Below, in pieces: positions 9,529-19,964 of a DNA stretch of 64,000 bases. Origin of the DNA: Macrothele yani (taxonomy: Eukaryota; Arthropoda; Arachnida; Araneae; Macrothelidae); contig CM076991.1 of NCBI GenBank assembly GCA_039090855.1, positions 107,103,021 through 107,167,020 on the forward strand, written 5' to 3'. Every line of letters begins with the position of its first letter. Position 1 is the first letter of the stretch. The position numbers and the translations under genes were made by a program. The notes under the pieces are model-generated. The model was not told where the DNA came from. It ran no database searches and saw only the letters and a program-made list of their open reading frames with translations.

Positions 9529-10788
9529 ATGGCACTGAGAAAAGAAGATGGTTCTGTAACAAGAAATAGAGGTGAAATTTTGACAAGAGTGAAAGATTTC
9601 TTTTCCAAATTATATGAAAGGGATTATACATGTACTCCAGACATCATGAAAGGTACCAGTACCAGAATTTTTCCAGTCCTCCCAGCAGAAGTTTCACATG
9701 TAATCAAGAACATAAAGCGGGGAAAAGCTGCAGGAGAAGATGGAATTACTGTAGACATCATACAAGAAGCAAGTGGAGAAATCGAAACAGTACTCGCCCA
9801 AATTTTCACTCGATGCCTTAATGAAGGGGAGATTCCTGAGGATTGGAACAACGCTACAATGACCTTGCTACATAAGAAAGGTAACATTGAGAATCTTAGG
9901 AACTACAGACCTATCAGCCTCCTATCAGGGGTTTATAAAATCTTCACTAAAGTTCTTTCACACCGCTTAAAGGTGACACTGTACATGGCTCAACCGAGAG
10001 AACAAGCTGGATTCAGGAGTGGCTACAGCACAATAGATCATATCCACGTACTGAGAGAACTAATTGAAAGAGCGAGGGAATATGAACTTCCATTGTGCAT
10101 GACTTTTATCGATTATGAAAAAGCCTTTGATTCGGTGAAACCATCAGCAGTTACGATGGCTCTGAAATCCTGCGGTATTGAAGATGCATACATTAATATT
10201 ATTAATAACATCTATGAAAATTCGAGTGCAAAGATTCGGCTGTTTGAAAATACAACACACATAAAAATTGGAAAGGGCGTGAGACATGGTAACACCATAT
10301 CTCCGAAGCTCTTGAATGCCACATTGGAAAATGCCTTTCAATCACTGAACTGGGAAAACAAAGGGACAAAGGTTAATGGAGATTATCTAACCCACCTTCG
10401 TTTTGCTGATGACGTAGTCATTTTTGCAACTACCCCATCAGAGCTGCAGAGTATGATCCAGGAACTTGCTGACAAGAGTAAAGAAGTGGGATTAAAAATG
10501 AACTTTCAGAAGACAAAAGTGATTTTCAATGCTTTTACAAGAAATGAAGATTTATCGATTGATGGAGAAAACCTGGAGATAACAGACACGTACGTTTATC
10601 TTGGACATGAGATATCAAGTGAGGATCACATTGATGAAGAAGTTAATCGGCGTACAAAACTTCCCTGGAGAGCTTTTGGAAGAAACAGCATAATTTTCAA
10701 GAGCAATATGCCATTATGTCTTAAAAAAAAGTGTTTGATCAATGCATCCTTCAAGTGCTTACGTATGGTGCAGGGACGTGGACCTTAA
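9529..10788 (+). CDS. RTE-like LINE reverse transcriptase, open 419-residue frame
   Basis: Reverse transcriptase of a non-LTR retrotransposon. Motifs in order: AAGEDGITVDIIQEASGEIE; NYRPISLLSGVYKIFTKVLS; AGFRSGYSTIDHIHVLRELI; FIDYEKAFDSV (palm motif A Asp); VRHGNTISPKLLNATLENAF; HLRFADDVVIFATTPSELQS (motif C, catalytic FADD); NFQKTKVIFNAF; and the thumb VYLGHEISSEDHIDEEVNRR. All catalytic residues are present. The frame ends early at 10788 because of an indel in an A8 run near 10722-10730: the expected LTYGAGTWTLTKRD continues in another register. The start shown is the first Met of the open frame, not a native start; the protein is normally continuous with the endonuclease upstream. The LINE is broken but the RT domain is open. 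Confidence 0.9.
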   Translation: MALRKEDGSVTRNRGEILTRVKDFFSKLYERDYTCTPDIMKGTSTRIFPVLPAEVSHVIKNIKRGKAAGEDGITVDIIQEASGEIETVLAQIFTRCLNEGEIPEDWNNATMTLLHKKGNIENLRNYRPISLLSGVYKIFTKVLSHRLKVTLYMAQPREQAGFRSGYSTIDHIHVLRELIERAREYELPLCMTFIDYEKAFDSVKPSAVTMALKSCGIEDAYINIINNIYENSSAKIRLFENTTHIKIGKGVRHGNTISPKLLNATLENAFQSLNWENKGTKVNGDYLTHLRFADDVVIFATTPSELQSMIQELADKSKEVGLKMNFQKTKVIFNAFTRNEDLSIDGENLEITDTYVYLGHEISSEDHIDEEVNRRTKLPWRAFGRNSIIFKSNMPLCLKKKCLINASFKCLRMVQGRGP

Positions 10789-11160
10789 CTAAAAGAGACA
10801 TACAAAGGCTGCAGACAACTCAAAAAAGCATGGAGAGGTGCATGCTTGGTGTAACCCAGGAGAGATAAGAAGAGGAACTCGTGGATCCGAAAAATGACAA
10901 GAGTGGAAGACAGCATGATCAGAGTTAAATTCCTGAAATGGCAACGGGCTGGACATACTGCCAGAAGGACAGACCATCGATGGACAGCCGAAATTTTAGA
11001 TTGGATTCCAAGGGACAGGAAAAGACCCAGAAGAAGACCACATGGGAGATGGGTGGATGAAATTTGAAAGTATGCGGCAGTAACATGGAGGAGACTGGCA
11101 CAAGACAGACCGTTGTGGAGGAAACTTGGGGAGACTTTCTCCAGCAGTGGATTGATAATG
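10740..11160 (+). pseudogene. RTE-like LINE C-terminal region, frameshifted
   Basis: After the A8 frameshift the register reads LTYGAGTWTLTKRDIQRLQT, then a one-base insertion before RDKKRNSW (the sequence gives TQER and a stop). It continues MTRVEDSMIRVKFLKWQRAG, HTARRTDHRWTAEILDWIPR, DRKRPRRRPHGRWVDEI, a stop, then WRRLAQDRPLWRKLGETF. The Arg-rich RRRP/GRWVD segment is the C-terminal mark of this LINE type and is nearly identical to the copy at 54.8-55.2 kb. Confidence 0.86.
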
Positions 11161-11170
11161 GTTGATGATG

Positions 11171-11192
11171 ATATATATATATATATATATAT
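11171..11192. repeat. (AT)n microsatellite at LINE 3' end
   Basis: An alternating AT run directly follows gttgatgatg at the end of the RTE-like LINE. It probably derives from the 3' tail repeat of the element. Confidence 0.9.
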
Positions 11193-11529
11193 TCCCAAGA
11201 GTGGACAAAAAGAAAATTCAAAGCATATCGCCAACAAAAAGTTATCACCTGTCAGGTTTTGAGATTATCGCTCGTCTTTAAAATGCCCAACGTTCAGCGT
11301 TAGAGTTGGGAGGAATAAGGGTGTTTAAGGGACAGACTTCTTTCGGCTTGATAGAAATCTCTTCGTAATTTTATTGATTTGTACATATTTAAACAGATGA
11401 GTTCCCAAAAGGCAGGGGAAAACCCATACGAATTCCTATAGCTTTTTTCTCGGACACAGGCTAGTCTATAATATTTTATCTTTTCAATATTTGATGCTGT
11501 GAGGTTGTCCACGGGTTTCAGCTCGCAAC

Positions 11530-11755
11530 TTTTTTTTTTTTTTTTGATTGGGGGTTTAACGACCACTGCGATCAACTCAGTGGGCTATAAGCAGTCGCCC
11601 GTCCCTCATTTAGGGTCACTGGCTCCAGGGAAGGGATAGAGAGCCAGTGCCGTCAGACAAACACAATATCCATGCCTCACCGAGATTTGATTCCTGGCCC
11701 ATTTCGGACGAATGATCAGAAGCCATCGCTTAGACCACTGCGCCACCGGGGCGGC
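11530..11755 (-). mobile_element. SINE-B copy (tRNA-derived)
   Basis: Minus-strand SINE. A T-run at 11530-11545 is the poly(A) tail. The head is at 11700-11755: reverse complement gccgccccggtggcgcagtgg (A box) and a B-box position tcaaatctcggtgagg that is degraded from ggttcgaatcccgg. The body carries the family-specific cctaaattagggac-like block, here altered. This is one of the more diverged copies. No clear target duplication. Confidence 0.9.
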
Positions 11756-11837
11756 ATTTTAACTTGAGATAACAGTAAAGTCAACGGCTGCATAATAGTA
11801 GTTAAATTATGAAAATTACACTGTAAAAAAATAAATG

Positions 11838-12200
11838 GTGTGAATTCACGGAAAATTTCTGAAAATAACGTGCAACGAAGTAGCCAGTAACCGCCAGTCT
11901 TTCAACGAAATTTCCGTTTTGAAAAGTGTCTTCCCCTTTAACTTCCGTATTTTTACAGATTTTCCGTAGTCAGTAACTCCGTTTATTTCAGAAAAGTCCT
12001 TTCCAAATCTTTCCGTATTTATAGAAAAATTTCGCAGACTCGAGGACACTGAATTTCTCAGCACTTACTACAGAGAATCCTACGGCGCCGGTGGCGGGGA
12101 TTGAACCAAGGTCGATTGGTTTGGGTCTATATATGCCGCAATGAGCCAGAAAGTAAAGTAGTAACTGCACACACGTTCAAGGTAAAACTAGTGCGCGATG
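11838..12200. repeat. dispersed repeat D1, left part
   Basis: Begins gtgtgaattcacggaaaattt and contains attttccgtagtcagtaac, tttatttcagaaaagtcc and a degraded tRNA-like stretch (ggcggggattgaaccaagg). The same order of blocks occurs at about 59.93-60.29 kb. The repeated ttccgt/acggaa motifs make it partly self-complementary. Class unknown; a non-autonomous element is likely. Confidence 0.6.
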
Positions 12201-12869
12201 ATGAATTATTTATTAAAGCGAGTGATTTAGTCGTTTTATTTTCTGTTGGAGGGTATTATTTTTTTTAATACTTTTGTAATTTTATTTTTTCTGTAGGAGG
12301 ACTCATCACAAATTAAGTATTTTTTTTTCAACGTGATATTTCGAGTCAAAGAATGCTTCGGAGCTTGAGATTGTTTTTTTAACTGATAATAACTTTTAAC
12401 TATCTTTAAGAAAAGATTAAATGTACTATTATTTCACAAAACTTCTAAATATAAATTTTACTCTTGGCAGCTGTAATAGCTTTCTTTTTGAGGGTTCTAC
12501 AGACTGACACATAGACAACGTACAATCACCTGTACAAGCATTTAAATATCCGGTTTCTTACGATAACAGAATATATAATAGCTCGTGCACAAAATGGGGG
12601 AAAGGAGGAGAAATATCGTGTGCCACAAAATCCAAAATGCATGCAATATCCATAAGTATGCGATCTCGCTACAGACCTTCAAAATTAGTTCCTTCGAAGG
12701 ACGATTGAACTTTACCAGTTAATCAAACCTCAAGCATTCCCGCGAATCTCTCCTATTGCCAGAATGTTTTCGTCATACGGAAAAAGTGAGAACGGAGTTG
12801 TTGTTTTTTTCCCGTTAAATGGAATTACCTAAAGTTTTCTAAAAATCAGAATTTACCGTCAAATCTGAG

Positions 12870-13016
12870 AAATGAATTGCAGAAAGGTTTCTGAAAATTC
12901 AGAATTTCCCTGGCGTATGAAAAATCCGTGAAATTCAGGTTTCTTTCCGTCATTCCACGGAAAAGATTATATCAGAAATATGCTTCGTTAAGATTATATC
13001 AGAAATATGCTTCGTT
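12870..13016. repeat. dispersed repeat D1, right part, with 27-bp duplication
   Basis: Matches 31.66-31.79 kb (ttctgaaaattcagaatt, ttcaggtttctttccgtcat, cacggaaaag, atcagaaatatgcttcgtta). At the end, a 27-bp unit is duplicated exactly at 12963-12989 and 12990-13016 (aagattatatcagaaatatg, then cttcgtt). The sequence between 12200 and 12870 holds no recognisable gene. Confidence 0.7.
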
Positions 13017-13017
13017 A

Positions 13018-13020
<3 letters not shown>

Positions 13021-13061
<41 letters not shown>
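13021..13061. repeat. (GA)n microsatellite
   Basis: About 20 uninterrupted GA repeats directly after the 27-bp duplication. A shorter GA run lies at 13279-13301. The frames across these runs are artefacts. Confidence 0.95.
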
Positions 13062-13066
<5 letters not shown>

Positions 13067-14274
13067 AAGGCGGATGCGTTGTTGCACATACGGATGAAAC
13101 ACTCGCTGTTCGTCACGTGGTAGTTTCATATGTGTCTATGAGATGCTAAGATGCTGTTAGAAAACTTCCAGGTGGTGAACTGCCTACAAAGGTGCGCTGT
13201 TTTTGCAACGTGTTAGTTAAATAATGCATCCCACTAAGAGATGCAAAACAGTGCTCAAGAGAAATCTTTGTATCCCAAGAGAGAGAGAGAGAGAGAGAGA
13301 GCTTTGAACTTCTTCTTGTTCATTGTTTTGCTGTCAGTAGGAGTGGTTTTGCGATGTATGTGGGGGAAAAACTGTTCACTGGTGGGAATCGGAGGAATTT
13401 AAGGTTTTGAGTGAGAAAGAGAGGTTTGTCTGTTGACCACGGTAAGAAGATGTTACGTCTGAGAACCAGCAAAAGAGAATGAGCGATTAAAGATGGAGAG
13501 AAAGAGCCAAAATTCTGCATCAATAACCCCTTCATAGCACTGCCTGGATCTATGGAAAGGAACAAGAAGAGTAAACCAAAAATTAATAAGTAGTTTCTTC
13601 ATACCAGCTAGGATTTATCATTTCTCCAGAGATAAGGATCTTACAACTCAACCACCGACAAAACAAATTCTGATGATGCGATTATTTTTGTATATGTCAA
13701 GAGAGTTCAGTTTTCTTCTTCCCTCCTCGTTTTAACATTTTTAATTTCATTGTCACTTTTCGGCATGAAGACATTATTCGCTTGAGAAGTAAATTAACAA
13801 AACGAATGAAAATACAAAGAAAACTTGCGTCTGTATTCGTGGAGGAATACAGTTTGTGGATGAACAGAAAGGCCCCACAGATGAGCCTTCCTGTGGTTCT
13901 GAGACGTAGTTACTATCCTGGTTTGTAGTAACAATTACAGAGGATGTTCAGACATCTTTAGAAAATTTTTGATAAGAAATTGCAGAAAATAAAAGAAGTT
14001 CGAAGAATTGAAATTGGCAACAGTGTGTTAGATGGATACGAAAGATTGACTCAGCAATCCATTTTCATGTAGGACTCACGTCCATAGAGAGAGGTTTAGA
14101 CTCCATCCACCTACAGCTGGGCAGTCTTTCGAGCGGAGTATAGTAACGGAAGGAATTAGGTTAAGTCTAGCGAATTAGAACAGATTGTAGGTCAGAATGA
14201 GCATAAGAGATGGAGCCACCGCACGAGCTCGTGGAACCAAGAAGGGGTTGGACAGAGAGAGAGAGAGGGGGGGG

Positions 14275-14452
14275 GAATAGACACCGTTATTTATTTCTGG
14301 GGGTTCAGTGCCCGGGGGCCGTCGGCTTAAAGTGCTCGTCCGAGACACGGGGGATATTCAGCGATTGTTAACATCTGTCACCACTCAGGCTCGAACCTGG
14401 GTCCTTGCCATTAGTAGTCGCAGACGTTAACCACTGAGACACCCGCGGCTCT
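14275..14452 (-). repeat. SINE-C-like partial copy
   Basis: Shows the SINE-C layout on the minus strand: ccgtcggcttaa, gtgctcgtccgagacacgg, gatattcagcg, a B-box complement ggctcgaacctgggtcc, and an A-box complement ttaaccactgagacacccgc. It lacks the conserved outer body (agatcagatcatatg) of the other copies and is more diverged. Confidence 0.65.
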
Positions 14453-14466
14453 ATGAGAACACGAAA

Positions 14467-14790
14467 TATCAGATCAGATCATATGCAGAGGATTTCTGGA
14501 AGGGAGCGTCTGACCCCAGGTCTTAAACAATCCTCAGAAGTAGGAAGCTGGGAGATTTGGGCTAGAATGCCAGACAGGAAAGTCACACGGAAGCGAGGTA
14601 GAGATGAAGAGCTTGACGCCCTTATTAATAAACGGGGGGAGAGGAGCACCCGGGATTCGACGGCTTAACGTGCCCATCTGACGTAAGAAGGATATTTAGT
14701 GGTTCGGGCGTTCGTACCTGCCTGAGATCGAACCTAAGACCTCTTCGCAGCAGCAGTCACGAACGTTGACCACTAGGCCATCCGCAGCCC
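14467..14790 (-). mobile_element. SINE-C copy 1 (tRNA-derived)
   Basis: About 324 bp, on the minus strand. The body starts at 14470 (agatcagatcatatgcagag, then tgaccccaggtctt, gagatttgggcta). The tRNA-like head lies at 14700-14790 (B-box complement gagatcgaacctaagacc, A-box complement ttgaccactaggccatccgc). The flanks atgagaacacgaaa (14453-14466) and atgaacacgaaa (14791-14802) look like a target-site duplication with a 2-base indel. Confidence 0.82.
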
Positions 14791-15138
14791 ATGAACACGA
14801 AAGAAACATCTTCTGCGGTTAAATATGGTTTGCTAAGAAAATGGCGCACGTAAACAAACTGAGGACAGAAGATTATGTTTTCCTTCTTACAAAGAGAAAT
14901 ATTCATATTCTGTAATTAAAAAGGCTATGAAAATCATGGAATTAGGATTTCTAAATGTTAAATAAGCAATATCATTAACAATAAAGGGGGAAATGATCAA
15001 GCATTGTTTTTAACAAGGAAAAGAACGCAAACGAATATCCAAAGAACATACGTACTTTTAAGACTATTTCAACAGTAAGGTCGCTGGTCTTAAAAAAAAA
15101 TAAAAAAATCCACCTACCGAAAGATCAATCGTTAAGTC

Positions 15139-15450
15139 AGATCAGATCATATGTAGAGGATTTTAAGAAGGTAGTGTCTGACCCCAGGTCTTAAACAACC
15201 CTTAAAAATAGGAAGCTAGGAGATTTGGGCTAGAGTGCCCGATAGGAAAGCGACACGGAAGCGATGTAGAAAGGGGGAGGAAGACACCCTTATTTATTGG
15301 GGGGGCAGTACCCGTAGTCCGACGGCTTAACGTGCCCATCCGACGCACGGCGGATGTTTAGTGGTTTGAGCATTCATACCTGCCTGGGATCGAACCTGAG
15401 ATTTATCCGTGGTAGTTACGAACGTTGACCACTAGGCCATCCACGGCCCA
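15139..15450 (-). mobile_element. SINE-C copy 2 (tRNA-derived)
   Basis: About 312 bp, same organisation as copy 1 (agatcagatcatatgtagag body; B-box complement gggatcgaacctgag; A-box complement ttgaccactaggccatccac). It is bracketed by caatcgttaagtc (15126-15138) and caatcgctaagtc (15451-15463), a 13-bp target duplication with one mismatch, which supports retrotransposition. Confidence 0.9.
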
Positions 15451-15463
15451 CAATCGCTAAGTC

Positions 15464-17031
15464 GTTTAGGTGGTTAAAATTTAAACTTTCAATTCAACGA
15501 CCCGTCAAGTTAGAATAGGTAAAGTTCTTTAAGCTTCGATATGTACTTTCCAAGTGCTTATAATTTTTCTGCTAGGGCGAATAAAACAATATTGTGCATT
15601 CATCACTACGTATGCGCTTCTCGAACTCGCTTTTTTAAAAACTCTTTTTGCGTTCGATTGCTGCAACTACGACTAATTTTTTTCATACAAATGTTTCAGA
15701 TTTTTCTACGTGAAATACTCACTGCTTTTTTCGTAACGGTACTAATTACACAGTAAAAAATGCGACTTGAAATTGGCGTTGTGACCGTTCCAGACTTTCA
15801 TCAAAAATGTGCTCATTTCACCAAAGAATTCGACGTCATGCTTCTTTTCTTTTAAATGGATTAAAACAGCTTAGTAATAGAGAGATCTGTGCACTAAATG
15901 GATGTGAATTTCAGCAAGGCGTTGTACTGGGAGTTTGTTTTCTTACTCTTAAAGCATCATTCTTTTCTTGTTCGCATATTCATTAAGAGCGCATCACGCA
16001 CTGACCCCCTCGTGTTTCAAGTCAAGAGCTTAATGAGGAAAATTAACAAGGCAGAAGATTTCATTTCTTTGCTCTCCAAACTCAAGATGTTCATTGTGCG
16101 ATGCTGCTTGCCTTTGCAGCATTCTTAAAGTTGGAAATTTTTACCAGGGTCTTGAACAGAAAAAAGAATGCATTTAAATTACCTTTTGATGTTCATCTCA
16201 CCCTCTTCTTTTGTTTTCCAGCTTCGTAACATTGTGGCATCAAATTTCAATTATCGGAGGGCAATTTTCTGGAGCCCTCGATAATGAAGGCATTGTCTGA
16301 GTAATTGGGAAATTTATCAAAGAAGATATCGGTGGTGAGGGTGGCGAAGGCGATGAGGGGGAAGGAGGGGGGCGAAGAGCAAGGATTTGCAAACCACAAA
16401 AACACATCTTGCCTGTGAAAAGTGTTTTTCTAACAAGATTCGCTCTTTAATCTTACTTAATAACTCAATAGACACTTTTGATCTGATATCAAATTTACTT
16501 ATTTATACACATAGATTTTCGTCTAATTTTGTTAATCAAGGAACAGCGGTACTTCTTTACAATAGCGGCAATGTCGTTATCGTAATTGTTCAGGGGATCA
16601 TATTATAAATCCACAAGATAATCTTTTCTTACGGTAATATATCTTCATGGAATACTCGGTTTCCAAGGTTCAAATACTTCGAGTTCGTTTTTTGAGAGGA
16701 AAATAAATTCTACGAACGCAATAAAGACACATCTTCGAGAGAGATTTTTTTTTTCTCTGCCAGAAAGGAGGAAATGTGCCTTTTAAAAACGTGGTCACCG
16801 ACAATTCGAGAAAGGGCAACTGGTACTTTAGGGGCGCAGCCACGGGGGGGGGGCGTACGTGGCTTGGACCTTTCCCCAGGAGCTCCTTTTTTGCGCCGAT
16901 CTTTGTTCCAGTGTTGACCTTAACGTCCAGTGCAGCAACCCAAAAGTTAACCAATTCCATATGAAAGAAAAGCACGATTTCAGCATGTATTTGTTCTTAG
17001 TTTACAGTTTGTACTCTTTCACGTAGGCAAG
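15464..17031. other. AT-rich intergenic DNA, no gene seen
   Basis: No open frame with a recognisable domain. The frames at 15541-15756, 15898-16128 and 16387-16608 have hydrophobic, low-complexity content expected of AT-rich DNA by chance. A G-run (about 16843-16853) lies near a short GC-rich island. Confidence 0.55.
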
Positions 17032-17060
17032 GTAATAATAATAATAATAATAATAATAAT
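17032..17060. repeat. (TAA)n microsatellite
   Basis: About ten tandem TAA repeats immediately upstream of gggctacac. No relation to a gene. Confidence 0.92.
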
Positions 17061-17151
17061 GGGCTACACTTTAGACTTCGACCCCCGTCGTCTGCTTTTC
17101 AGCTATCGCGCCAATGGAATGCCGGTAGAAGCGTTGTTGTTTGTTGAATGC

Positions 17152-17381
17152 ATCTTCTTCTTTTTTTTTTTTTTTTTTGATTGGGGGGTTTGACGACCAC
17201 CATGAGCAATTCATTGGGCTAAAAGCAGTCTCCCTCCCTAATTTAGGGTCACTGGTTCCAGGGAGGGGAGACAGTGCCGTAAGACTAGCACAACATCCAT
17301 GCCTCACCGGGATTCGAACCCGGACTCCTCTCGGACGAATGATCAGAAGCCATCGCATAGACCACTACGCCACTGGGGTAG
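17152..17381 (-). mobile_element. SINE-B copy with 10-bp target duplication
   Basis: Minus-strand SINE-B: T-run from about 17161, ggggtttgacgaccacc, cctaatttagggtcactg, B-box complement gggattcgaacccgg, and A-box complement agaccactacgccactgggg. The perfect duplication tgttgaatgc at 17142-17151 and 17382-17391 flanks it. Confidence 0.92.
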
Positions 17382-17608
17382 TGTTGAATGCTTCAGTTTA
17401 CATCAGCAGATGAACAACGGCGTATGGCACTCTATTGTTTTGCAATCAACATACACTATATTATCAAAAGTATTTCGACACTACCAAATATTTGCATAAG
17501 TGCAAAGAATTGTTGCGCACGAAGGGTTGCGCTGTAAGTGGGGAAATACGTATACAAAGGCATAAAGTCGAGATTTTCTGTCGTGTTATTAGTAACTTTG
17601 AAGCGGAT

Positions 17609-18662
17609 ATGCCGCGTGAACATGAACTTTCCGAGTCTCAGCGTGGGCTGTTCGTAGAATGTCCTTTGAGTAACGTTTCTATACGGAACATTGCAGCTAA
17701 ACTAAAGATTCCAAAAACCGACTGTAAGTGATGTCGTGGAGAGATGGAAGTAGGACGGCGCAGCTACAGCAAAAATAAAAAAAAAACAATAAAAAAACTT
17801 TCAGGAAGGACACACAAAACGATTGAACGCCTCAGAGGAGTCATGGTAAGAAATACAAAGAATTATCGTTCTTCCTCAGCCGTTTCCATCGCTGCTGAAG
17901 TAGGAAGAGCTTGTAATGGCTCGGTTAGTACCATAACTTTCCGCAGAGTGTCGCACAGTGTGGGTTATTATGGTAGAGCAGCGGCACACAAGCCAAACAT
18001 CACTATCATGGTTGCGAAGCGCCGTTTGGAATGGTATGTTTCCCGTCATTCCTGCACTGTGGGCGACTGGAAAGCTGTTGTTTGGAGTGTCTGGACTGGA
18101 AAGCGTGAGTGGAAGCTGTTCTTGGAGTCACGCTTTTCACTCTTCTAATCTGATGGGCGTGTTTCGATTTGGCGACAGCCCGGGGAGCGATTTTCGTCGG
18201 ACTGTGTTCTTCCAACTCTTAAGTTCGGCGTAGACTATCATGGAAGCTGTTTTTCGTGGATTGGACCCTGTATGCTGGTTATTATACCACAAATCATGAG
18301 CTCTGAAGTGTAACCTCAACGTTCAGTTTAATTCTGCCCTACCAACAATCTGGCAGTGTTATGGAAATAACTGTTGTCTCTTCCACCACGATCTAGCTCC
18401 CTACCACACTGCAAGGCGTGTGCGGGGCTGGTTTCTTGCAAATCAAGTGGGAATTTTAGAATGGCTTCCTCAGAGTCCTGATCTTAATCCCATAGGACAA
18501 CTGGAGCGACGGACACGAAATCGACCACAACAACGACCGTCCTCGCTCTCCACTCTGGCAACAGCTTTGCAGGACAATAGCGAGCTATTCCTCTTGAGAC
18601 CTACCGGAAATTCCTTGGTGGTATGCCTCGACCTGCTGCCGCTGTCACTCAAGCAAAAGGTA
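17609..18662 (+). pseudogene. Tc1-like transposase of element A, broken
   Basis: Starts at the ATG at 17609 (MPREHELSESQRGLFVECPL, SNVSIRNIAAKLKIPKT), the first helix-turn-helix. The second DNA-binding part lies at 17820-18000 (IERLRGVMVRNTKNYRSSSA, VSIAAEVGRACNGSVSTITF). The catalytic core is eroded. DWKAVVWSVWT stands where WSDES is expected, so the first Asp is lost through a frame break. The second-Asp block near 18375 (LFHHDLAPYHTA) is in another frame. LEWLPQSPDLNPIGQLERRT at 18460 lacks the Glu of PIEQLW. Several indels; inactive. Confidence 0.85.
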
Positions 18663-18740
18663 GATAGACTAACTCTTAATTGCGATAAAAACGCCATTTG
18701 TACCAAAACATTGTGTTGTCCGAATGCTTCTGTTAATATA

Positions 18741-19964
18741 CACTGAAGAGCAATTGAATTAGAGTTACCTGTCTAGTAACGTGTAGCACCACCTTTCGCC
18801 CTGATAACGGCGGCGATTCGTCTCGGCACGGACTCGACACGACACCGGAAGCGTTGGGAAGCCACTAAACGGATCCACGACCACTGAACAAGCTCCCACA
18901 GTTCACGAAGATTTGATGGAAGAGGGTCAGAGCCTCGAAAATCTCTCTCGGTGGCATCCCAGATGTGCTCGATAGGATTGAGGTCTGGTGACCTAGCTGA
19001 CCAAGGAAGCGAGGTCACGTCGGTGGGGTGTTCATCAAACCATTCGGATACAATTCGGGAGCGATGGCACGGTGCATTGTCTTGTTGCAGAATGAGGTCC
19101 CCAGTGGGATGTTGAAGACGCAGAAACGGGAGCAAATGGTCGTCCGGGATATCACGGTAACGCTGACCTGTGACGGACGATGTCACACGTACCGGGGGCC
19201 CCATTTCAGTCCACGTAAACAGTCCCCAGACGAGAATGCCAACCCCACCAGCTTGAAGAGTACCCTGCTGACAAGAAGGATCCATCGCTTCATGTGGATT
19301 GCGCCGTACTCGTATCCTGCCATCCGCATGTACCAACCAACGTGAATCTCGATTCATCAGTCCAGGCAACATTTTCCCACATGTCTAGGGTCCAGTGGCG
19401 ATGTTCCCGCGCGCATGCTTAGCTTTGCACCCTGTGATGTGCGGTCAGCAGCGGTACCCTCGTGGAACGATGGCTTCTGTACCCCATAGTGAGGAGATGG
19501 TTCTGGATGGTGTAACTGCTTACACGTGCTTGTGCACCAGCGCTGAATTGCCGAGTGATTTCTTGCACTGTGGCCCGTCTATCCGCTGATACAATGCGAG
19601 CTAGCCGATGATGACCCCGCTCATCCACACGCTGTAGTCCACGGCAGTTGGCCATTGCAGGGATGGTTTTACCGGACTCGATGTACTCGCGGTGCACCCG
19701 TGACACAGTGGCTCGTGAAAATCCCAGTGCCTGCACGACTTCCGAGATGGAGTGACCCATTCGTCGGGCCCCGACAATTTGCCCACGATCAAATGCGCTT
19801 AAATCCTTCGTCTTACAAATACTGCGTCCAACTCTTACTGATTCCCGTCGCATCACTCCTATATTGTCGGATCGCTGCATACGTCATGTCGTTTCGGTTT
19901 ACAGGGCCGCCCACAGCGCCACATTTGTATAACGCCAGCTGTCTAATTCAATTGCTCTTCAGTG
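18741..19964 (-). mobile_element. Tc1-like transposon B nested in A
   Basis: A 1224-bp element with perfect 23-bp TIRs (cactgaagagcaattgaatt, then aga, at 18741; reverse complement at 19942-19964) and TA on both sides. A second, truncated copy of the same family lies at 38.86-39.91 kb on the plus strand. The exact TIR match and nesting show that B is younger than A. Confidence 0.95.
18773..19880 (-). pseudogene. Tc1-like transposase of element B, lightly damaged
   Basis: The N-terminus at 19419-19880 holds KDLSAFDRGQIVGARRMGHS, ISEVVQALGFSRATVSRVHR and SADRRATVQEITRQF. The catalytic part at 18773-19372 has LILQQDNAPCH (second Asp) and SARSPDLNPIEHIWDATERD (Glu). The first Asp block (AWTDESRF) is encoded at about 19345-19365 but out of frame. 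Compared with the 39-kb copy, a 4-base duplication (ttgg) near 19333-19341 shifts the register just after it. The frame also ends after HHRVQS at 19419, where the 39-kb copy continues RLAWAREHRH. Otherwise intact. Confidence 0.9.

Larger units (their letters stand above)
8737..11192 (+). mobile_element. RTE-like LINE, 5'-truncated, with 3' end
   Basis: A non-LTR retrotransposon that begins inside the apurinic endonuclease domain and runs through reverse transcriptase to a C-terminal Arg-rich tail and a 3' microsatellite-like end (ggttgatgatgatatatata). There is no long poly(A) and the 3' tail is a short repeat, as is usual for RTE-clade LINEs. The same 3' end recurs at 54.8 kb with a (TGA)n tail. 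The 5' truncation is typical of incomplete target-primed reverse transcription. Confidence 0.85.
13950..15045. repeat. dispersed repeat D2, interrupted by SINE insertions
   Basis: The pieces 13950-14033 and about 14800-15045 together match 62.70-63.03 kb. Shared blocks: atctttagaa, ttttgataagRaat, gcagaaaataaaagaMgtt, gtgtgttagatg, ctaagaaaat, atggcgcac, aaaatcatggaattag, tttctaaatgt. The material between them (14034-14800) is absent from the 62.7-kb copy and holds the SINE-C cluster. No convincing protein emerges in any frame, so the nature of D2 is unknown. Confidence 0.65.

Noticed and set aside
10785..11248. Minus-strand hydrophobic frames of about 107-150 residues
   Set aside because: Antisense to the LINE C-terminus; the hydrophobic content comes from the complement of the (AT)n tail and the Arg/Lys-rich codons.
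12928..13149. Small protein with an Arg-Glu repeat
   Set aside because: It is a translation of the (GA)n microsatellite and the 27-bp duplication.
16670..16975. Possible small genes around 16.7 kb
   Set aside because: Mutually overlapping frames on both strands with a G-run inside; no recognisable domain.
18137..18319. Minus-strand frame under transposon A
   Set aside because: Shadow of the plus-strand Tc1 transposase remnants.
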